From Nematopogon swammerdamellus (lineage: Eukaryota; Arthropoda; Insecta; Lepidoptera; Adelidae): 64,000 nt of DNA. Location of the stretch: NCBI GenBank assembly GCA_946902875.1, contig OX336354.1, forward strand, positions 7,971,247 to 8,035,246, in the 5' to 3' direction. Numbering within the stretch: position 1 is the first letter of the stretch; the number at the start of each line of letters is the position of its first letter. Shown here piece by piece: positions 1-11,021 of the stretch. The notes beneath the pieces are model-generated. The model had not been told where the DNA came from. It did not search any database and saw only the letters and a program-made list of their open reading frames with translations. A program made the position numbers and the translations under genes.

Positions 1-362
1 TCGAATCCGGTCGGCGTACACGCAAGGGATTGTTACAACAATGAGTTTTTTTCTAACGAAAAAATTTACGTACATACCTACACCTGCTGCTTCACCGTTG
101 TGAACCGGTGTAAAACTGTAGGTCCCTTCCCTTGCCCCTTACTAGGCGGTAGGCTCAAATTGTAGCCGACTGGGTTGATACCACCGTACTGGATGTAAGA
201 TGGCCGCATAGCAGCCTCGGTTGTGTTCTCCTCTAGTCCAGTATAGCCAGCAAACCAGGTAGGCTCCGGTATGGCACCTATCTTCTCGGAGGTGATAATG
301 GCTGGTCGGAGCACCTCCTCGCGCCACTCTGCCACCCATACCGCATTATATAAAAAAAAAAG
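1..362 (+). repeat. SINE family A, 5' end cut by window edge
   Basis: The copy begins inside the tRNA-like head at the B box (TCGAATCC) and runs through the family body (ACTGTAGGTCCCTTCCCTTG, then a CAGTATAGCCAGCA block) to a poly-A tail near 350. Apparent reading frames on the opposite strand recur in every family A copy and are not genes. Confidence 0.85.
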
Positions 363-637
363 GAAATCTGTTTAGCTGTTCTCAAACCAGACGTACAGGC
401 AGACAGATAGACAGACGGACATACATACATACAGACCAAGAAACATGAGGGCAATTTCACAGAGAACAAAATAAATCGACATTACATTAACAGTATGCCA
501 GCTATTCCCGCATTTTCGAACGCAGTGGCGGCGCGTGCCATATATTATATAACCACCCTTACATGTGTCGGAAAACGTCAGTGAAAGTCTCATGTAAATT
601 TATTGAGCAGTTCTCGACTTATAACCGAGCATAAAAT

Positions 638-752
638 CGAGAGAGAGAGAGAGAAGAAAGAGAGAGAAGAGAGAGAGAGAGAGAGAAGTGAGAGAGAGAG
701 AGAGAGAGAAGAAAGAGAGAGAAGAGAGAAGAAAGAGAGAGAGATAGATAGA
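638..752. repeat. (GA)n-rich microsatellite
   Basis: Imperfect GAGA/GAAA purine tract of about 115 bp. The reading frames across it encode only Arg/Glu or Leu/Ser runs and are composition artefacts. Confidence 0.95.
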
Positions 753-762
753 GAGAGTCGAT

Positions 763-1841
763 ATACCACATGCACTCTCTCCGTCTTGTGAGAAGAAGGT
801 AGCTGAAGCAAAGAAGTAGGTAAGTGAGGAAGATGTTTGTTCGTGTAACTTTTTAACTTATGCGAAGGGTTGTGCGTTCCAATGTTTATGTTGAAAGGTT
901 TAGCGTTATTGATGGCTATTGTTATTGACGATATTGTAACTAACTGTAAGTAAGGGAAATAAAAAAAAGGGATTGGAGAATGTTTGTCCTGAAAGTTGGG
1001 ATATAAAGTCTGAAGGGCGCGGATAACGAATTTATCGCGTCCGTTTCGTGGAATCACTTTTTAAATTATATTCTTATTTTTTTGCCGAATTGGTGTAAGA
1101 AGGTAGTTATTTATCTACATAAACTATACAAGTGTATTGTTACTTAAGACATTTTGTATTTCAAGAATTTCTTTTATTAGATAAACTGAACTATTAATTT
1201 CAAAACATTTTCAAATGTTCCTTTAGAGTGAAACAATATTTAGTTTTGACATACCTACATTTCATTCCTTCTATTTATTACTAATTCAACGCATGAGTTT
1301 TCACATCCATTGTTTAAAATAAAAACTTCATATGTCGGTTTTTATTATATTTATTTAGATTGGAATTTATTTTTAAATATTTATTTACGTATGTATGTTC
1401 ACTATATTTTCGATGAGGATCGTTTATTACTAAGTCATGTAGGTACTAGGTTTTACAAGAAATAACATTAGCCCTGTTATTTTTACCGGCCACCAACTCT
1501 AATTTTAACGAGCTATTTACTTCGTATAAAAGATTTTCCCCTAGGCCCTAAAAACGAGGCAAACTTAGACGAATCTAAGCTAAGGCAATCTGTACAAGCA
1601 CCGTTCAATTACTCAGTTTTGCAAAGTCAGGCGCAGGTAAAGTTAAATGGATTTCTACTCCAATTTGGACCTCCACTTATTCGTCCCTCCCACCCTTCTA
1701 GTACCCCGTCCAGTGAGATGACAAGTCAAGGTCGCTAATATCTACGTATCTATGTAGGCCAGTTCCGACTACTGGCATGATCAGAAAATCGAAATTGGGC
1801 TATGGCTGGAGAAAGGCCTAACAACTACTGTGTGGGGTCAG
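763..1841. other. AT-rich stretch, nothing recognised
   Basis: No conserved reading frame, clear inverted repeat or copy of the families defined here was seen. Confidence 0.5.
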
Positions 1842-2145
1842 TACTTAATAAGAATAGTCCCACTGCATCTCTCTCCGTGTATATCGTAAAAGGCGGCTAA
1901 GAAATAAGGACAAGATGCCGCGCATAAGGGCGACAGGCTAGCCACCTCTCACCTTGGAGCGGTCTGTCCACCTATTCGTGCAGCAGGTGGGCCTGCGTGC
2001 CTTGCCTGATAGTTATCTTGTCCGAATACTTTGCTAAACGTGGTGGTCGGTGTTGTGCTGTAATTTAGAAGAGTACTTGCAGCACAACACCGATTACTCT
2101 GCTTACCCCGATTGTCGGTATACGGCGTGTGGTGTGTGGCCGGAC
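1842..2145 (+). repeat. Repeat family C, near full length
   Basis: Starts CAGTACTTAATAAGAATAG, passes CGTAAAAGGCGGCTAAG, GCAGCAGGTGGGCCTG and GTGGTCGGTGTTGTGCTG, and ends ACCCCGATTGTCGG...GTGTGTGG. The same order recurs about ten times in the window on both strands. It is probably the 3' end of a non-LTR element or a SINE; the class is not settled from sequence alone. Confidence 0.8.
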
Positions 2146-2204
2146 AAAGGCAGGCTCATCTTATTTCGAGGAGGGCGCACGTGAAATGGCAAATTAATTA
2201 ATTT

Positions 2205-2490
2205 AAAAAAAAAACCGGCCAAGTGCTAATCGAATTCGCACACCGATGTTTCCGCATCTTAAAAAAAACGTTTTCTGTATGGCGGCCCCCCTTAATTTTT
2301 TAATTATATATTTTTATTACTTGTTGTTATAGCCATAATAAAACATATTCTATGAACATTTAAACCCGCTAGCTGTTACGGTTCCAAAAATACAGCCGTA
2401 GGACTGACAGACAGACAGACGGATAGAAATAATAATTAAAAAAATATCGTCATCGGACAGACAAACGGCGTAGGCTTAGTAATAGGCTTC
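2205..2490 (-). repeat. Repeat family D, diverged
   Basis: Reverse-strand copy: AAACCGGCCAAGTGC at the left, a GACAGACAGACAGACGG microsatellite in the middle and GGCGTAGGCTTAGTAATAGG at the right. Confidence 0.7.
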
Positions 2491-3687
2491 AGAAAACCCT
2501 AAAAATGGAAAAACAATTAGAATAATATTAAACATTACGATTGCACCCCCACCCCACCCCAGAGCATAAATCCTTTTAAAACTAAACTTTTCGGAAATAA
2601 GTGTGTTCCAATCGAAATTTGCAGTTACTTTCGTAACTGAAGTGAACGCGGGCCGTGGTACTATTCGACAGGGCCCGGAATCAGAGTCGGCCTTGACGTG
2701 TGTGGCGCCCTTGGAAGGAATTTTCGAAGCCCCCCCAAAGAGTTCAAAGCGTTTAGAAATGGCATCAATTCGTCGAATAGGTGAAATAACTATCTTATTA
2801 AAATTATGCAATAGTTGACTGGTATAGACAAAGACTAGACAAGAAATTACTAATACAGGCTGGCCAACTTACTATAAGTATACAACACTTTTCTGCCGCC
2901 ATTTCGATTAGGCGCCAAATTTGACAGTTGTAACAATCTGTACAGAATCGTCAAAGCGTTCTAAACTTGAGCAACGTGTTTTAATTGCCTTCTGATGCAG
3001 AAACTCTCAGAATAATGTTTCCAGATAATATAATGTCAAGAAATTGTGACCCTTCTAGTCCCAAGTGGAGCGCGCGCTCCAGTTTTCGTCGACGACCCAT
3101 GGCTCCCAAGTGGAGCGCGCGCTCCACTTATTGCGCGCCTTTTGCGCGCCGCTAGTTTTAATTCATTATCTAATTCTACCAATTTTCTACCAAAACACTC
3201 AATACTGGTATCATTTCTTGATTAAACTTACTTATAACTATTCTCAGACACGACTGGGCACACAATAACCTTCACACAGAAAATAAATAAAAAATGAAGT
3301 TGACAGAAAATAAAATGTCACTTTTGGCAGCTGACATTTCCACTGACCCTGGTATAGACAAAGATTGTACCCGTAAACGTAGTTCGGTATTCGATAGTTC
3401 GTTTCAATGCGCTTATTTCAGTATGCGACATGTAAGACGAAATTGTACAGTTTTGGTCAGAAAAAAAAATGTCGAGTGTGTTTTGTTTTGCCTGGAGTTA
3501 AAAAAATCGGTCTGTGCTTCTAAATAAGTGAATCCTGAAGAGTTTGGTATCACTGAACGCGTAATTTCAGTACAAACAAGACTGAATAACGAGTATTGAT
3601 GGATCGATCGATTGAGGCGGGATATTCGAATTTGTGCGGGAGCGCGCGCGCCAAAATTTTGCGTTTTTGAGCGCCGCTAAAAGGGCC
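2491..3687. other. Unassigned stretch
   Basis: No conserved gene seen. A 15-bp string TGGTATAGACAAAGA occurs at about 2819 and 3349, and two GC-rich palindromes lie at 3062-3131. Reading frames here of 67-111 aa show no recognisable domain. Confidence 0.4.
3058..3131. repeat. Duplicated palindrome TGGAGCGCGCGCTCCA
   Basis: CCCAAGTGGAGCGCGCGCTCCA occurs twice, about 45 bp apart. Each copy holds a perfect 16-bp palindrome. A related GGGAGCGCGCGCGCC string sits near 3639. Confidence 0.85.
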
Positions 3688-3895
3688 TGGGAGCCAAGGG
3701 GAGTAGCCTTGGCGCGGTCCTTCGACCGAGTCATGCAGCAGGTGGGTCTTCGTGCCTTAATTGCTGCTTGATAGTTATCTTGATATAATACTTTTCTAAA
3801 CGTGGTGGTCGGTGTTGTGCTGTTATTTGCAAGAGTACCTGCAGCGCTTACCCCGATTGTTGGAATACAGCGTGTGGTATGTATGTAAATTGTGA
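3688..3895 (+). repeat. Repeat family C, partial
   Basis: Retains the GAGTCATGCAGCAGGTGGG, GTGGTCGGTGTTGTGCTG and CCCCGATTGTTGGAATACAG blocks; the 5' third is missing. Confidence 0.8.
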
Positions 3896-4439
3896 TTTTG
3901 ATTGACCTTCAAGATCACCGAATACGACTCCTGACTTCTTTTTTCTCGGTGGGGCGTGTCTATGGAAACAGCCCGATGAATTAGAACACTTATAATAGCA
4001 GAATATTCGAGGATCTGTTATAGGATACCGCTGGTAATATGCGAAAATTTGATGAAAAACGCGATGAAAACAGCACGCATTTGTTATGAAGCAGTAGGTG
4101 AACATTTGACGGATGTGATTTTTCATACCTAATAGCCGCGCCTGAATTAAATAATTTTGGAAAAATATTTGATATTTTTCGTTTGTTGTAAAAATAATCA
4201 AAATTTTAATTTGTATCACTCCTATTTAAACTTGTACTATCTCCGTCAGTGTGAAGTCAAAAGCTAAAAAATCCTTTAATTCTGAATGGACAAGTATGTA
4301 TGTATATATTTAGGTATTATGTATTATTTATATTGTAATTCATATGTATTTAATTTAATCTATAAATAGTAATTTATACGTTTAATTAACTAGTATGTAC
4401 TTATATGTAGTGTATATTATAGTATATTATAGTTATTTT
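3896..4439. other. AT-rich stretch, nothing recognised
   Basis: A 123-aa reverse reading frame (3848-4219) overlaps family C and shows no domain, so it is not annotated as a gene. The rest is low-complexity TATA-rich sequence. Confidence 0.45.
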
Positions 4440-4657
4440 CCTTATATTATATTTTACATTCCCACACTCAAGTCTTTTGCTACTACCTACTTATATCTCG
4501 CAACATACGACTCTCAAACATCCAAAGGTTGACTGGGAGAAATCCCTGTAAGGGATAAGTCCGCCTTTGCCCCTCATGTAAATTTCTTATTGTGTGTTTA
4601 TGTTAAATGTTTTTTAGAGCAATAAAGTATTTCTATCTATCTATCTATCTATCTATT
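4440..4657 (+). repeat. Repeat family K: LINE-type 3' tail with (TCTA)n end
   Basis: Contains CACACTCAAGTCTTTTG, GGATAAGTCCGCCTTTGC, CTCATGTAAAT and AGCAATAAAGTATTTCTATC followed by TCTA repeats. The AATAAA followed by a short tandem tail is typical of non-LTR retrotransposon 3' ends. Related copies lie at 18385, 32050 (reverse), 35205 and 38222. Confidence 0.7.
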
Positions 4658-5258
4658 TGGCCTGTATATGTAACTATGACGCACTTGTGGACTTCCTTAT
4701 CTATATCAACACGCGAGTTACGAACGTTCCATACAAGTTGTGTGCATTTGTAGACAAATTTTTTAGATTAGGACGTGAAGTTTTAGCCTAAGTATACAAT
4801 AATTTAGATTTTGATAATAGAGTTCTCTTAATAATTAAATGTAATAAATAACTTCTTAATCGATGACAGTTCTATGTTTTTTATTTTTTTTTGAGAGCGC
4901 CCCTTTCTCGCTTCTAATCAGTAGAAAGCATCCTATATATTCAGCGTTTCCACCAAGTTGCCTCCAACGATTCCCTATTTCGTTCCTTCGGGGCGATCGC
5001 AGTAGCGTTGTCGTGGCGTTCGTACGCAAGAATGAACAAAAACGGTGCCCGCAGTAAAGCTTTCGAAGAAGGTTACTCGGTTGCGTAATACGGAAAAGTT
5101 TAAGGTCGGTATGCATAAATGGTGGGTAGACAAATGTGTATATATTCATATTTTATTATATACGTTATTGTTGTTAATTATTAATCCGTAATTAAAAAAT
5201 TATGCGACATCATGCATGGAGGTGCAATAACATCGAAAATTTGGAGATAATACGTCAC
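4658..5258. other. AT-rich stretch, nothing recognised
   Basis: Only short overlapping reading frames of 64-97 aa without recognisable motifs. Confidence 0.4.
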
Positions 5259-5332
5259 GGCCCGGTTGCGTAGTTGGTTATCGCGTTGGCGGCTCAGCCA
5301 GAGACCCAGGTTCGAATCCTGGTCGGGATGTA
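5259..5332 (+). repeat. tRNA-like sequence (Pol III head or pseudo-tRNA)
   Basis: Has a GCGTAGTTGGTTATCGC D-arm, a perfect B box GGTTCGAATCC inside a CCAGG/CCTGG T-stem, and a T-run terminator just downstream. The acceptor stem pairs at only about five of seven positions and the anticodon arm leaves a six-base loop, so it does not read as a working tRNA. Two relatives at 53042-53122 and 53255-53315 point to a dispersed element. Confidence 0.6.
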
Positions 5333-5625
5333 TTTTTTTCCAATGATTTTCGCTTTACATTTTTCTAATTAAAAATATATATAAAGCGAGTACGTGCTTA
5401 GTACTAACATATAAACATAAAATATTATTTAAATATTTTGACCGGTTTATTTAGTACCTATGTGTATACCGGCACTATTGTGATTCCAATTCGATTGAAC
5501 GAAAAATCAATTCGGATTCGATGAAAATGAGACAGCAGCTGGCTCCAGGTGCCGCCTGGCCCGCTTCATCAAGCAATACAGAAAATTTGTTTTTCAGATC
5601 TGTCGGATTTTTATGCACATACTAT

Positions 5626-5715
5626 GTAGCTGTGCCCGCGGCTCCGCTCGCGGTAAAGTCGGTGAAAACTCTATTTAAAACGTTTCAGTAGTTTTCGCGT
5701 AGATCGCATGAAAGC
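5626..5715 (+). repeat. Repeat family E (LINE-type 3' tail fragment)
   Basis: TGTGCCCGCGGCTCCGCTCG followed by TTCAGTAGTTTTCGCG and GCTATCC, a block common at the 3' ends of lepidopteran non-LTR elements. Confidence 0.6.
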
Positions 5716-5928
5716 TATCCGAATTGGTAAATCTCTGGTTCCTTTAAGTTAAACCTTAAAAACACCTCTTGACCCTGCAACGCCAGGATGGCGGCGGGAT
5801 CCCTAAATTATTGTGATACAATGTAACATTCGTAATTCGTAACATTGTAATGTTGTATTCGTATTCTGATCGTAAGTATTCTGGGATGGTATATATGTTA
5901 TGGACCAAGTGATTAATAGGACATTATA

Positions 5929-6438
5929 CATAATGCCTGGGCATTTTGAAAAATGCCCAATATGAGAGGGCAATATGATGATTACTGTTCAAATAATTAA
6001 ATTGCCCCGGCTTTATGAATAATGTCTATCTCGTATTGGGCAGGATAATAAAAATACGTGTTTTATTTAAGATTCTTTTAATGTCCGACAATGAAACCTA
6101 CGAATAGTTCTCATGTCAAAACCTGCGCCGCCTCAACATTAGGTTAGGGTTAATTTATAGAAGCGACGCATCTTCTATAAATGAACCCTGGTTATTTTTT
6201 TTAAAGCACCAAAAAATTTACCCATACCACTTCCCTGTCAACCTCATACCTACGAACTAGGTCCAATGAAAATAGACATGGTCTATCCCCGCGCCCGCGC
6301 CCGCGCCTTGCCGAATGTACCTAAATTATCAAATTGCCCGACGATGGCGTAGCAGTATTCATAATGACCAGACACTATGATAAATAATGAAGTTTAGGTA
6401 ATAATTAATCACTTGGCGCGATTTGCCCGGGCATAATG
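5929..6438. mobile_element. Candidate MITE with imperfect TIRs
   Basis: Left end CATAATGCCTGGGCA and right end TGCCCGGGCATAATG form imperfect inverted termini about 510 bp apart. The interior has no coding capacity and carries a perfect-stem hairpin around CTTCTATAAAT at 6157-6185. No clear target duplication was resolved. Confidence 0.45.
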
Positions 6439-6687
6439 TAAACTAACATAATTATTGCTGTAAAACTAACATATTTAGGCTAAGTTATTGTTCATTTAGG
6501 CTAAGTTGCATCATGCTCAAAAATGTATTGACTGTGTGGGGCAGGCTTAAATTGAGCGCCGCACACTCCCAGCTCGGAGACGAGTGGGTGTGTAGCGGCA
6601 AAGGCTGTGCCTGTCATTTTTTATCTTTTAGTTTTTTTTTGTACCGTTTGTTACTTTTAAGGATTAATTAAGAGAAAATAAAAATCA

Positions 6688-6689
6688 TT

Positions 6690-6724
<35 letters not shown>

Positions 6725-6725
6725 A
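6688..6725. repeat. (TTTC)n microsatellite
   Basis: Nine or ten tandem TTTC units following ATAAAAATCA. This resembles a retroelement tail. Confidence 0.95.
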
Positions 6726-7544
6726 AATGTTTGTCGACTGTGTTCACTTCCGAGCCCACTGCTCAGCTCGTATGAATATTGGCGTGATGGTGATATCTCG
6801 CAATATGACCCAATATCACAATATCACGCTGGAGGAGATATGTCGCTTTCATAGACAAAAACAAAAAGGGACTCTAGGCCCTAACTAAAGGATAGAGAAC
6901 GCCCAACGAAATACAACACAATTACTAAATCCCTGTCACTCGGGCTCGCCGACAGTTCATGTACATACCCATTACTAATAAAAAAAACAAACTGAGTCTG
7001 TCCTAAGTGGCATCTGCAATACTAGTAGAGTGTTTTTATTTCTGGCAATCGATCCATACAGTCCTGCTGCACAGTGCTGTTTGCTTCATACAATTTCATA
7101 CGAATAATATTTTTGCCGCCGAAGTGTGTTTAAACTAATTATGATTGTGAAAATTATGGTTCATTTTGTCTGAATTCAAATATTTGTTTCTGAATTATTA
7201 TTTTGAACGATATGACGTGAGTGAAACTGGGTTCAAACTCCTCTGTATAATTTTGTTTTTCTAATATTTTTTATATGATTTTAGTCTTTACCCGTTAAAT
7301 TTGTTTCTTTTGCCTATATTCCCCTCCCTCTCTGGCACTCGCATTTCGAACTTCAACTTGTTTCGCAGAATTTGTTTGTGTTTTGTTGCGTAATTGAAAA
7401 TATTCGGGCGGATGTCTTTGAAGTTGATTAATTGCAAACAAGAAACGAAGCCGAGAAGCAAACTCTATAAACAAGGCATTAATATTATTCTCCCACTGGC
7501 TAGTTGGCTATCAATCGATATTTTTGTTGTTGTAATTTTTTTCC
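6726..7544. other. AT-rich stretch, nothing recognised
   Basis: Contains a short mirrored stretch ATGACCCAATATCACAATATC near 6804. No gene or family copy was identified. Confidence 0.4.
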
Positions 7545-7923
7545 TTTTTTTTTTTATGGAATCTGACAGTTGGCTACATCACCTAAAACATAAGTGATGT
7601 CAGCCCATAACACCGGGTGAGCTAGGAGCCATGTCAGTGCTTCCCTTCATTTCATGTCTGCTACATTGAACTGGTCGGAAAACACGAACTATATACAAAG
7701 CTTTTTCGACCGACGTTTCGTTCAGAGCGTTGGAACCAAAGCGGCCGGGATAAACCCTACGACCTAGTAAGCAATGAAGGGAAGGGACCTACAGTTTAAC
7801 GTGGAATCCGAACCACGGTCAACCTCCAACGGTCGAACGGTCACCCATCCACGTACTAACCGCGCCCAGGGTTGCTTAACAACAGTCAACCGACCGTAGC
7901 ATTGAGCTACCGAGGCTGACAAT
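7545..7923 (-). repeat. SINE family B (5S rRNA/tRNA-headed), near full length
   Basis: Read on the minus strand: GCCTCGGTAGCTCAATG (tRNA-type A box), then GTTAAGCAACCCTGGG and GGTTAGTACGTGGATGGGTG, which match the internal promoter region of 5S rRNA. A body (TGTAGGTCCCTTCCCTTC, TTCGACCG block) related to family A follows, then a 3' end TTCCATAAAAAAA. Full-length relatives are at 36207 and 49899. Confidence 0.85.
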
Positions 7924-8289
7924 GCTGTTATTATTTAGTTGATTTTAAATAATTTGATTTGTTGTTTTAGTTAAATCTTAAAGATGTGATATATTTTTTT
8001 ATTATTTTCTGTTTTGTCGAGAATATTATTGTTAACTATTTTCATGCCTTATCTCGAACATTGTTGTGAATTGAGAGAATGATGTGCACCCTGGCTGCTC
8101 CACTCATGTTCACATAAGGGTCTGAATTGACTGTGACCTCATATGCTGGAAAGAGTAATGACAAACGCAAGAATTCAGTTTACCTAGTGTATTGACAATG
8201 CGGGCGTTACCTACCCGATATGATTAAAAAAAAACATATCTGCTTCATAAATGGAGTTTTATTGTATTTTTGAAAAAGAAAGTTATGAT
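7924..8289. other. AT-rich stretch, nothing recognised
   Basis: Lies between a family B copy and the target duplication of the mag-like element. No feature seen. Confidence 0.4.
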
Positions 8290-8294
8290 GCCGC

Positions 8295-9090
8295 AGTTTA
8301 GATCAATAAAAGATGATCATGTTTTTATATAATATTTTAATTTTTCTAATTACTCAAGTACTGACATTGCCTATTTTGACAATCTGCTTTTTCTAACAAT
8401 TCATTGATGATATAACATCTAATCATGCCCCTCTTTATTAATAATTAATGAAACATAACACCAAACTAATGAAACTTAACACAAAAGAAATTGCACTTCC
8501 ATAGTATCACTAAATCATTAACATAGTATTATATTCTAATATTCACTTTATATAACAAACAACATAAAAAGTAAAAACAAATGCTCATTACTGAAGTGTA
8601 AATAGTTATTTATTAAAACGAACTGGAACCTGCTTGGTTCTCACTGAGCGCCTAAGCTCATTTCTATTTTGACTACCTACTCTACTTTCCTCTTCCTCTA
8701 CAGTAGGAGTGTATTTTTCAGGGCTTATGCATTTAAGTTTCCTAATGTGGTGCGAATTTCTTCTGTAGTATTGATTACCTACTCTGACGATATAGGACCG
8801 AGGTGCTTTTAAGTTTTCAACAATTTGGGCCTATTGCCATAACTTGGTTTTTATATCTTGCAATAGAACATGTTCTCCTATGCTAAAAGTTTATTCTACT
8901 TTATAAGCATTTTTGTCATATAGTACCTTTTGGCGTCCCTGATTGTCGAGCATGTGTTTAGTTTAGATCAATAAAAGATGATCATGTTTTTATATAATAT
9001 TTTAATTTTTCAAATTACTCAAGTACTGACATTGCCTATTTTGACAATCTGCTTTTTCTAACAATCCATAGATGATATAACATCTAATCA
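8295..9090 (-). mobile_element. Internally deleted Ty3/Gypsy (mag-like) retrotransposon
   Basis: Two direct repeats of about 130 bp (8295-8424 and 8960-9090) differ at only a few positions and flank about 535 bp. On the minus strand each begins TGATTAGATGTTATATCATC. The 3' repeat is preceded by a purine-rich AAAGAGGGGCA, a plausible polypurine tract. A 5-bp GCCGC duplication brackets the element (8290-8294 and 9091-9095). Very short LTRs are known for the mag clade, first described in Bombyx. The interior keeps only the integrase tail; gag, protease, RT and RNase H are gone. Confidence 0.8.
8606..8958 (-). pseudogene. Ty3/Gypsy integrase C-terminal remnant
   Basis: One minus-strand frame, broken by two stop codons, reads through a typical Gypsy integrase tail. 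It has a QKVLYDKNA block, GEHVLLQD, a degraded W..G.IVE.L motif (AQIVENLKAPRSYIVRVG), RRNSHHIRKL and a terminal RRSVRTKQVP (the RRS.R..K.P tail of Gypsy integrases), then a stop. It starts immediately after the 5' LTR, so everything from the primer-binding site to the middle of integrase has been deleted. The frame is non-functional as it stands. Confidence 0.8.
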
Positions 9091-9095
9091 GCCGC

Positions 9096-9612
9096 ATTCG
9101 TTATATTTTTATATTCATACAATAGTAAGGTTGTCTCGATGAACTCTCTTTATGGGAAAATTGTGCCTTTGCACAGAATGTTTGTATTTGTATTTGTATT
9201 GATTTTTTTTATTGTACACCCTTTTTCGATAAAATAAGGTACAAAAAGGTCGGCTGAATGCAGATCTGCATTATGTTAGAGCAAACCTTTGGGATGTGGT
9301 AAATGTGTATAAGTAGGCGCACAGATAATGTGAGAGAATAGTAACTAAATAAATTGGTATAAATAAACATACATACATGATTACAATATATAATATATAA
9401 GTATACATAGTACTTGTTCCTGTATATTATATATACATATATTAAAATACCTAAATATATATTTATACAATACAATAATTAGTAAATAAATACATACATA
9501 CATATATAATTGGCCATTGGGAGAACAGTGCTAATGTGCAGAAAATGTTACACTGAGGAGGTCAAGTAATAATTGTTATTGCTTATACTTTGTATTGTAT
9601 TGTATGGTTTAC
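9096..9612. other. AT-rich stretch with short tandem motifs
   Basis: Low-complexity (ATAC/ATATAT) sequence with no gene. A TTTGTATTTGTATTTGTATT run lies near 9180. Confidence 0.5.
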
Positions 9613-9835
9613 AAGCTGTGCCCGCGGCTCCGCCCGCTCACTTCACTGCTAACCTCATAAGCCATTTAGCGTGATAGTAAGTAGCCTATAGTTGATGGGA
9701 AGAATCAAGCTATCCGTAGAATTTTGTTTCATTAAAATCGGTTCAGTGGTTCTCGAGTTATAAGCGGACAGACAGACATACACTCAGACACTCAGACACC
9801 AGACAGAAAGCAGACGTTGGATTTTATTATAGGTA
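9613..9835 (+). repeat. Repeat family E, longest copy
   Basis: CTGTGCCCGCGGCTCCG, GTAGCCTATAG, AAAATCGGTTCAGTGG, GACAGACAGACATACA and GGATTTTATTATAGG in the order seen at the 3' ends of RTE-like lepidopteran LINEs. Confidence 0.65.
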
Positions 9836-9849
9836 AGGAAGGATTGATC

Positions 9850-9925
9850 ATTCATATGGCAGTTAGACTGCACTCGAACTTGTCACAATTTGTTCTATCC
9901 GGTTCGATTACACTTACACCCACAA
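9850..9925 (+). repeat. Repeat family H
   Basis: TGCACTCGAACTTGTCACAA followed by TTTGTTCTATCCGGTTCGATTA also occurs at 25345-25415, with a diverged copy at 59070-59215. The element class is unknown. Confidence 0.55.
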
Positions 9926-10696
9926 GGAAGAACCGACGAGAAACTTCGCAGGGTACATACTGTATAGAATGTTTGTAGAAAATAAAGAATTTCTGTTTAT
10001 CATTCTCCCTGTATACACAAAGGAAAAACCATGGCAACATATTAATATTGCACCTTTTCGAAAAACATTGAAGCCAACGACGCGTCCACCGAGCCTTTTC
10101 TACCTATTCATTATTTCGAGGAGAACCTACCTACCTATTCATTGTTTTTTTTTTCACTGTTTTTCGTTACCTAGAGGTGCGGTCGAATTTTTAATTAATA
10201 AAAAAACTTCGAGCAACTCGCCGCCCCATGTCACAGCCAACTGCTCAACTTTTCGAAAAAAAGGGCGAGGCGCAAACTCGTTATTTTTTTTATTACTAAT
10301 TGCCCTTTTCAAGTTGTGAGGGTTTTTGCAATTTTTGGGCAATTTTTGCCGTTTTTAGGACTAACCATTTATATAATTTTTTTTAAATAATATTTTATTC
10401 GAAACAAGGATTCATCTACCTAGGTCATATTTTGGTATCTCCAATCAGTTTGCTTCAGACATAAACCATTTTTTAAGGTTTTAACTGTAGTTCAGTTAAC
10501 TTCGGAGGGTCACTCTAGAAGGCGGCGAAAGTACAACTTTCTGTTGATCGTCCTTTAGGATCACCTTCCAAAATTACATTCGACTTCGCTAATAGAATCG
10601 ATAAAGTATGTGTATCCTACATACATAACATGACACTTTTCCCCCAATAAGGTAGGCAGAGTTAAACTTTCGTGTGTGTGTTAAGCAAGAAAAATA
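9926..10696. other. Unassigned stretch
   Basis: Two overlapping opposite-strand reading frames (10154-10342 and 9969-10319) show no domain. CCCCCAATAAGGTAGGCAGAG near 10640 resembles a decayed family J motif. Confidence 0.35.
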
Positions 10697-10728
10697 AAAG
10701 TTATTCATTTTCATTTTCATTTTCATTT
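10697..10728. repeat. (TTTTCA)n short tandem repeat
   Basis: Four to five TTTTCA/TTTCATT units. Confidence 0.85.
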
Positions 10729-10904
10729 CAGAGACAGCGTATAATATGTCCTGACCTGATACATTCCACGCTCATATTGTTTGCCTCTTGTTCACTAAAC
10801 GTGATAAATGTATCTTTTTTATATGGTTGAATGAAGTATAAAGAAAACTTATGAAATAAATTATTAAATAAATTCTCGGGCCTCACACAAGTATGTACTG
10901 TAAT

Positions 10905-10990
10905 GTGTGTACACGCACGCGCCCATACTAACACACACGCCCTCACACACTCACCCTCACACACTCACCCTCACACGCTCACCCTCACCA
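10905..10990. repeat. (CACACTCACCCT)n minisatellite
   Basis: CACACACTCACCCT-type units repeat about five times. Confidence 0.9.
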
Positions 10991-11021
10991 CGCACTTCGA
11001 AAAACGAAGTCGGAGTAATCC

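Noticed and set aside
590..1057. 155-codon reverse frame
   Set aside because: Half of it is Ser/Leu runs from a GA microsatellite; no recognisable protein.
3848..4219. 123-codon reverse frame
   Set aside because: Partly overlaps repeat family C and has no domain or splice evidence.
5259..5332. Functional tRNA gene
   Set aside because: Acceptor stem mismatches, abnormal anticodon arm, and related copies elsewhere.
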